DNA of 9,573 nucleotides from Methanocorpusculum sp. (GTDB taxonomy: Archaea > Halobacteriota > Methanomicrobia > Methanomicrobiales > Methanocorpusculaceae): positions 1-9,573 of the forward strand of contig DALTWR010000018.1 of assembly GCA_029986975.1 (NCBI GenBank), read 5' to 3'. The notes under the pieces are model-generated. The model was not told the DNA's origin and did no database searches. It was given only the letters and a program-made list of their open reading frames with translations. Of the stretch, positions 6,399 to 9,573 are shown piece by piece (within the stretch, counting starts at the first letter, position 1; each line of letters opens with the position of its first letter). A program made the position numbers and the translations under genes.

Positions 6399-7028
6399 AT
6401 GGCACACTTTTTACGTATCAAAGGTCTGTTCGCCAAGCTGTTCGGCAAAAAGCGGTCGCGTGTAGGTATCTACGGACCGCCGAACGCAGGTAAAACCACT
6501 CTTGCGAACAGAATTGTCCGTGATGTATCCGGCGAAGCATTAGGTCCTGCCAGTGAAATCCCTCATGAAACACGCCGTGCAAGAAGAAAAGAAGGCGTGG
6601 AGATTAAGACTGGTTCAAGCTCGAAGTTAACGATTGATATCGTTGATACGCCAGGCGTTACCACGAAGATTGATTATCACGAGTTCCTCGAATACGGTAT
6701 GGAGCAGGATGAAGCTATCAACCGTGCACGTGAAGCAACAGAAGGTGTGGCTGAGGCTATGCACTGGCTTCGTGAAGACATTGACGGTGTTATCTACGTT
6801 CTTGACAGTACGCAGGATCCATTCATGCACGTCAATATCATGATGATTGGTATCATCGAGGCAAGAAAACTGCCGGTTGTTATTGTTGCAAACAAGATTG
6901 ATCTGCCGGATGCGATGCCGCAGAGAATCAGAAGTGCATTCCCGCAGCATCCGGTTGTTGAAATCTCCGGTCTTGAGGGTAACAACATGGACGCTCTCTA
7001 CGCTAAGATGGGGGAAATTTTTAAATGA
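6399..7028 (+). CDS. arvA: Era-like small GTPase ArvA (OapA)
   Basis: This 209-residue TRAFAC-class GTPase has the motifs in order: G1 GPPNAGKT (26-33) with K32 in the P loop, a probable G2 threonine at T58 in PHETRRARR, G3 DTPG (83-86), G4 NKID (165-168), and a G5-like SGLEG (190-194). The N-terminus is short and basic/hydrophobic (FLRIKGLFAKLFGKKRS) and could be an amphipathic membrane-contact helix; that is inference. The order GTPase, DUF2073, zinc ribbon is conserved in Euryarchaeota. In haloarchaea the homologous cluster was first named oap for its position near a replication origin, and was later linked to extracellular-vesicle formation (arvABC). The stop overlaps the arvB start as ATGA, indicating translational coupling. 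Confidence 0.9.
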   Translation: MAHFLRIKGLFAKLFGKKRSRVGIYGPPNAGKTTLANRIVRDVSGEALGPASEIPHETRRARRKEGVEIKTGSSSKLTIDIVDTPGVTTKIDYHEFLEYGMEQDEAINRAREATEGVAEAMHWLREDIDGVIYVLDSTQDPFMHVNIMMIGIIEARKLPVVIVANKIDLPDAMPQRIRSAFPQHPVVEISGLEGNNMDALYAKMGEIFK

Positions 7029-7393
7029 TTCAGGGCGTTCAGATTGATATGATATCTGCTGATATGGTATCAAATATGACCTCTTACGAAAAAATCAGAC
7101 TTATCCTTGACGATGTCAGAAACGGTTCTGTGGTCGTTCTCGAAAAAGGATTAACTCCTGATGAGCAGGGCAGCCTTCTTGAAGCAACAATGATGGAGAT
7201 TAATCCGGGAAGTTTTTCCGGTATCGAAATCGAAACATATCCCGGAAGCGAAGGAGGAAAATCCTTATTCCAGAAGATGTTTGGCAAGAAGAACACCGGA
7301 CAGCGTATGATGGTAATTGGTCCGGTTGATCAGTTAAAGATGCTCGCAAAAGAAAAAGACCGGCTTGTTGCCTGGGCATCTGCTCCCCAGTAA
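7025..7393 (+). CDS. arvB: ArvB/OapB family protein (DUF2073)
   Basis: This 122-residue soluble protein matches the DUF2073 family by context and sequence, including IDMISADMVSNMTSYEKIRLI (about residues 7-27), VVVLEKGLTPDEQGSLLEA, and the late GQRMMVIGPVDQLKMLAKEKD. It has no membrane segment or catalytic motif. ATG 7025 overlaps the arvA stop by four bases and GGGGGAAA (7011-7018) precedes it as a plausible ribosome site. It presumably works with the GTPase, since the pair stays together across Euryarchaeota. The biochemical role is unknown. A lysine/glycine-rich loop (GKSLFQKMFGKKNTGQR) precedes the last strand. Confidence 0.85.
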   Translation: MIQGVQIDMISADMVSNMTSYEKIRLILDDVRNGSVVVLEKGLTPDEQGSLLEATMMEINPGSFSGIEIETYPGSEGGKSLFQKMFGKKNTGQRMMVIGPVDQLKMLAKEKDRLVAWASAPQ

Positions 7394-7422
7394 ATATCTG
7401 ATTCACCTTATGGTTACAAGGT

Positions 7423-7809
7423 ATGCCTCATAAGTGTATGAAATGCGGACGTGAGTTCCGCGACGGTTCTGTAGAAATCCTGAAAGGATGCCCCTCATGT
7501 GGGGGTAAAAAGTTTGTCTACGTTAGTGACCGTATCAAAAACGATGACATTCTGCGGGAAAAAACAGTTGCAGCAATTGCTCATGAAACAAAACAGGAAG
7601 TTCTTGAAGTTCGTCCTGAAAGCAGTCCTGCAAATAATCCTACTGATATTCTGGAACGTGTTGAAAGTGTCAGAATCATGGGTAAAGGTAAATACGAGTT
7701 AAACCTTGAACGCATGGCTGAGTCGCAGGATGTTATTATCGGTATGGGTACTGACGGCAGATATCTGATGGATTTGGCATCGATGTCAAAGCCGAGAAAG
7801 AAGAGATAA
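7423..7809 (+). CDS. arvC: ArvC/OapC family zinc-ribbon protein
   Basis: This 128-residue protein starts with a zinc ribbon of two CxxC knuckles (C5/C8 in CMKCG and C23/C26 in CPSCGG). A charged, probably flexible linker follows (about 40-80), then a small conserved C-terminal module with GKGKYELNLERMAESQDVIIG and DGRYLMDLASM (about 87-124). It is the third member of the conserved GTPase/DUF2073/zinc-ribbon set. ATG 7423 places the first knuckle at the very N-terminus. CAAGG (7417-7421) is a weak ribosome site very close to the start. The gap from arvB is 29 bases with no promoter visible, so it should be the last gene of the operon. The zinc ribbon may bind nucleic acid or a partner protein; neither is shown by the sequence. 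Confidence 0.87.
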   Translation: MPHKCMKCGREFRDGSVEILKGCPSCGGKKFVYVSDRIKNDDILREKTVAAIAHETKQEVLEVRPESSPANNPTDILERVESVRIMGKGKYELNLERMAESQDVIIGMGTDGRYLMDLASMSKPRKKR

Positions 7810-7822
7810 TACATCCATCAAC

Positions 7823-7843
7823 TTTTTTTGAGTACTAATTTTT
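7823..7843 (+). terminator. T-tract terminator after arvC
   Basis: T7 at 7823-7829 and T5 at 7839-7843 follow the arvC stop (7807-7809), matching archaeal T-tract termination in a convergent intergenic region. Confidence 0.55.
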
Positions 7844-7882
7844 GTTGGAATAATTCAGCTCCTTATTTTGAAATACAAACGG

Positions 7883-7908
7883 TTTCTTTGGCAATTTACG
7901 CCAAGAAA
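7883..7908. repeat. Inverted repeat in the arvC/MATE convergent spacer
   Basis: TTTCTTTGGC (7883-7892) and GCCAAGAAA (7900-7908) form a 9-base-pair stem with one bulged T and a 7-base loop. It lies midway between two convergent genes and has no T tract directly after it on either strand. It may be part of a shared 3' end or a boundary between transcripts. The rest of the 182-base spacer is AT-rich and shows no credible ORF. Confidence 0.3.
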
Positions 7909-7963
7909 AATAACTCCTTTCATAATATAGGGGGCTTCAAATAAAACAACAGATTAAACGCAG

Positions 7964-8000
7964 AAAAAAAAGAGTCTCTCAAGCTGTCTTTTTAGACAGC
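7964..8000 (-). terminator. Hairpin plus T8 terminator overlapping the MATE stop codon
   Basis: GCTGTCT (7983-7989), loop TTTT, AGACAGC (7994-8000) is a perfect 7-base-pair stem. The minus-strand TAA stop (7992-7994) lies at the loop and stem edge. Eleven bases further on the minus strand is T8 (plus A8 at 7964-7971). It looks like a bacterial-style intrinsic terminator pulled into the end of the gene. Confidence 0.55.
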
Positions 8001-9380
8001 ATCGAGATTGAGTTCTTTTCTCATCCACTTTCCGCGGAAGAAGAAGAATGCATCAACAGCCGTTGTCACAATTCCGCCGAGCACGATTGCAATCCACACC
8101 CAGTATAATGGAAGGTGCAGAACCGCCATGAAGACAAGCGAAAGTCCCACCTGAACGATAATATTTCCGGCAAGTGCGGCGTACATTCCAGGTCTGGTAA
8201 CACCTGCGCCGTTCATTGCAAAGCCCATCGTCATACCTGCAGCCACAACGAAGTAGGAAACCGGTACAATGTGCATAAATTCAACACCGTACTCAAGCCA
8301 TTCGCCCGTTGCGCCGAAGATCTCCATCAGTGTCGGTGCGCAGAAGAAGTAGAAGACACCAAGACAGACCATAAACGCTGCATTGATAAGAATTGCAGAC
8401 TTTGCTGCTTTCATTGCCCGTTCCGGCTTTCTCGCGCCAAGATTTTGTCCTACCATAACCGCTACGCCGGTACAAAGACCCATGACCAGAATGAATCCCA
8501 TCATATCAAGACGTCCGCAGATACCGTATGCCGCCATAGCCGCTGTTCCGCCGAATATCGTAATAATAGCCGTCATTCCTACAAACGAGAATGAACGAAG
8601 ACCGCTCTGAAGAGCAGACGGCAGTGCGATTAAAACAAGATCGCGCAGAAGTCTTCCTTCAAACGTCCATTTCTTCGGGAACTTGATAGGTCCATTCTTC
8701 TTTGACGGAAGGAAGTACATTGCAAGAATCAGAAGAACAACGCCCACAGCCCGTGAAATAATTGATGCGTATGCAGAACCTGCAATCCCAAGTCCGAAAC
8801 CGGCAATAAATGTCGGGTTTAATACAATATTTACGACATTGACGATAATCATTACAAACATCGGCGTCTTCGAGTCCCCTGCGCTCTGGAAGACGGTTAC
8901 TAAAACCATCAGCAGAACCATGATGAACATACAGACTAAAACCGGACGCAGGAATGCAACACCCTGTTCAATAACACCCGGCTCTGCGCCGAACAGGACA
9001 AAAATCTGCTCGGTAAAGAAGAAACCGATGATGCCGATAATCAGGGATAACCCCATAGTTGCATACAGGGCGTGACCTAAAATGACTGATATTCGTTCAT
9101 GTTTATGTGAACCGTATGCACGAGCCACGAACGCTGCTGTTGCCGTATTGATACCGAATACCAGAACAAGAAGCAGCATAATGACCGATGCGCCGGTCGT
9201 ACCCGCCGCTGCGGCATCTTCACCGACAAAATTTCCGATACAGTAAATGTCCACGAGTTCTAAGACATTCTGTAACAGGTTACTGAAAATAATCGGGAGA
9301 GCCACAATCAGCAGTGCTTTTAAGACGGGTCCTTCAGTTATAAGATTCCCGTGTTTATTTCCTATAGCGTGTGCTGACAT
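7992..9380 (-). CDS. MATE family multidrug/cation antiporter
   Basis: This 462-residue membrane protein has the features of MATE exporters, which couple efflux of drugs or metabolites to Na+ or H+ entry. About twelve hydrophobic segments are visible in two homologous halves. The N-terminal signature TEGPVLKALLIVALPIIFSN (about 15-34) leads into the first helix, followed by LELVDIYCIGNFVGEDAAAAG. Cytoplasmic linkers include ARAYGSHKHERIS in the first half and GQNLGARKPERAMKAAK in the second. The length is normal for the family. The basic C-terminus ends KWMRKELNLDAV. ATG 9378-9380 is preceded by a TATA box and a palindrome, and the gene is monocistronic. The substrate cannot be read from the sequence. 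The gene may be a recent acquisition or an ordinary methanogen exporter; its base composition does not stand out. Confidence 0.92.
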   Translation of the reverse strand: MSAHAIGNKHGNLITEGPVLKALLIVALPIIFSNLLQNVLELVDIYCIGNFVGEDAAAAGTTGASVIMLLLVLVFGINTATAAFVARAYGSHKHERISVILGHALYATMGLSLIIGIIGFFFTEQIFVLFGAEPGVIEQGVAFLRPVLVCMFIMVLLMVLVTVFQSAGDSKTPMFVMIIVNVVNIVLNPTFIAGFGLGIAGSAYASIISRAVGVVLLILAMYFLPSKKNGPIKFPKKWTFEGRLLRDLVLIALPSALQSGLRSFSFVGMTAIITIFGGTAAMAAYGICGRLDMMGFILVMGLCTGVAVMVGQNLGARKPERAMKAAKSAILINAAFMVCLGVFYFFCAPTLMEIFGATGEWLEYGVEFMHIVPVSYFVVAAGMTMGFAMNGAGVTRPGMYAALAGNIIVQVGLSLVFMAVLHLPLYWVWIAIVLGGIVTTAVDAFFFFRGKWMRKELNLDAV

Positions 9381-9393
9381 AGATTATTTACTT

Positions 9394-9425
9394 CCATTAT
9401 TAATGGAGTCTGCAATAATATAATG
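9394..9425 (-). promoter_or_regulatory. MATE promoter with palindromic operator candidate
   Basis: On the minus strand a TATA-like CATTATATTATT (plus 9414-9425) is centred about 39 bases before the ATG, predicting transcription start near 9393. Between the TATA box and the start lies CCATTA-T-TAATGG (9394-9406), a perfect 6-base dyad around one central base. That is a typical position for a repressor site, since a bound protein would block polymerase. The regulator is not in this window. Confidence 0.45.
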
Positions 9426-9474
9426 TTTCTCTATGGGGAAGAAATTCCTCCGGCAAAAAACGCTCTAACTGCGG

Positions 9475-9510
9475 AAAAAAGAAAGAAGCGTGCTTATTTT
9501 GCAAGCACGC
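9475..9510 (-). terminator. Hairpin overlapping the stop codon of the right-edge gene, followed by a T tract
   Basis: GCGTGCTT (9488-9495) and AAGCACGC (9503-9510) form a perfect 8-base-pair GC-rich stem with a 7-base loop. The minus-strand TAA (9494-9496) spans the stem/loop junction. The next minus-strand bases are pyrimidine-rich, ending in T6 (plus A6 at 9475-9480). This is the strongest of three such stop-codon hairpins here. Confidence 0.6.
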
Positions 9511-9573
9511 CCATGACGAATGCAAAGATAATCAGGATGACTATGGCAAGGGAAACTGCAAGTATTACCCAGT
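9494..9573 (-). CDS. C-terminal fragment of a membrane-anchored or small membrane protein
   Basis: Only the last 25 or so codons lie in the window. They read as one hydrophobic helix, WVILAVSLAIVILIIFAFVM, then GVLAK and a TAA stop at 9494-9496. The stop falls inside a strong terminator-like hairpin, which supports a real gene end. The protein could be a multi-spanning membrane protein, a short single-pass protein or a C-terminal anchor; the family cannot be told from this much. It is on the same strand as the MATE gene and upstream of it, but the terminator and the separate MATE promoter argue against one operon. Confidence 0.5.
   Translation of the reverse strand, partial: WVILAVSLAIVILIIFAFVMGVLAK

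Noticed and set aside
6627..7073. A 148-codon minus-strand frame across arvA
   Set aside because: It is antisense to the GTPase core with no recognisable domain. The arvA frame has all the G motifs.
7025..7393. Link of OapB to bacterial OLE RNA
   Set aside because: The bacterial OLE-RNA-binding protein shares only the name. The archaeal DUF2073 protein sits in a different conserved operon and no OLE-like RNA is visible here.
7810..7991. Small gene or noncoding RNA gene in the arvC/MATE spacer
   Set aside because: There is a TATA-like CATAATATAG near 7921 and one bulged stem, but no open frame with a ribosome site and no defined RNA 3' end, so these more likely belong to the convergent gene ends.
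8115..8594. A 159-codon plus-strand open frame rich in His, Cys and Arg, looking superficially like a metal-binding protein
   Set aside because: It is antisense to the MATE gene. The His/Cys pattern is a by-product of the opposite-strand membrane codons, with no promoter or homologous motif.
1..9573. CRISPR array, insertion sequence, tRNA/rRNA, prophage or defence island
   Set aside because: No spaced direct repeats, transposase, terminal inverted repeats, cloverleaf sequences, integrase or phage genes were seen on either strand. The content is mostly ordinary archaeal housekeeping.

Overview
The window looks like chromosomal DNA from a euryarchaeal methanogen, most likely Methanomicrobiales and possibly a Methanocorpusculum-type genome. 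The genus is inference from gene content and base composition. The archaeal assignment is firmer. It rests on sn-glycerol-1-phosphate dehydrogenase (the archaeal lipid-backbone enzyme), an archaeal class I fructose-bisphosphate aldolase, a DUF63 membrane protein, an archaeal RecJ-like DHH protein with S1/OB domains, the Era-like GTPase/DUF2073/zinc-ribbon trio (arvABC), TATA-type promoters and T-tract terminators.

Layout. Positions 2-160 hold the C-terminal end of an unidentified plus-strand gene cut by the window edge. Next, on the plus strand, is a duplicated PhoU/TrkA_C regulatory protein (214-1422), followed after 15 bases by a RecJ-like DHH nuclease gene that is split into two overlapping frames (1438-2436 and 2433-3266). 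A convergent DUF63 membrane-protein gene (3383-4237, minus) is arranged head to head with egsA (4247-5356, plus), with 9 bases between the two start codons. The aldolase gene (5401-6306) follows under its own promoter, then the arvA-arvB-arvC operon (6399-7809). After a 182-base convergent spacer comes a MATE-family exporter on the minus strand (7992-9380). The last bases encode the hydrophobic C-terminus of another minus-strand gene (9494-9573).

How the genes fit together. EgsA and the aldolase both use dihydroxyacetone phosphate, linking lipid-backbone synthesis with gluconeogenesis. The arv trio has been connected to extracellular-vesicle formation in haloarchaea. With egsA and the divergent DUF63 membrane protein, the centre of the window therefore has a membrane-biology flavour, though shared function beyond adjacency is inference.

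Points deserving a second look are: the broken DHH frame; hairpins overlapping the stop codons of all three minus-strand genes; overlapping palindromes on the aldolase promoter; a promoter apparently embedded in the first codons of egsA; a palindrome in the MATE promoter; and an exact 200-residue internal duplication in the PhoU/TrkA_C protein. I see no tRNA, rRNA, CRISPR array, insertion sequence or clearly new defence system. No stretch longer than 300 bases lacks a gene.
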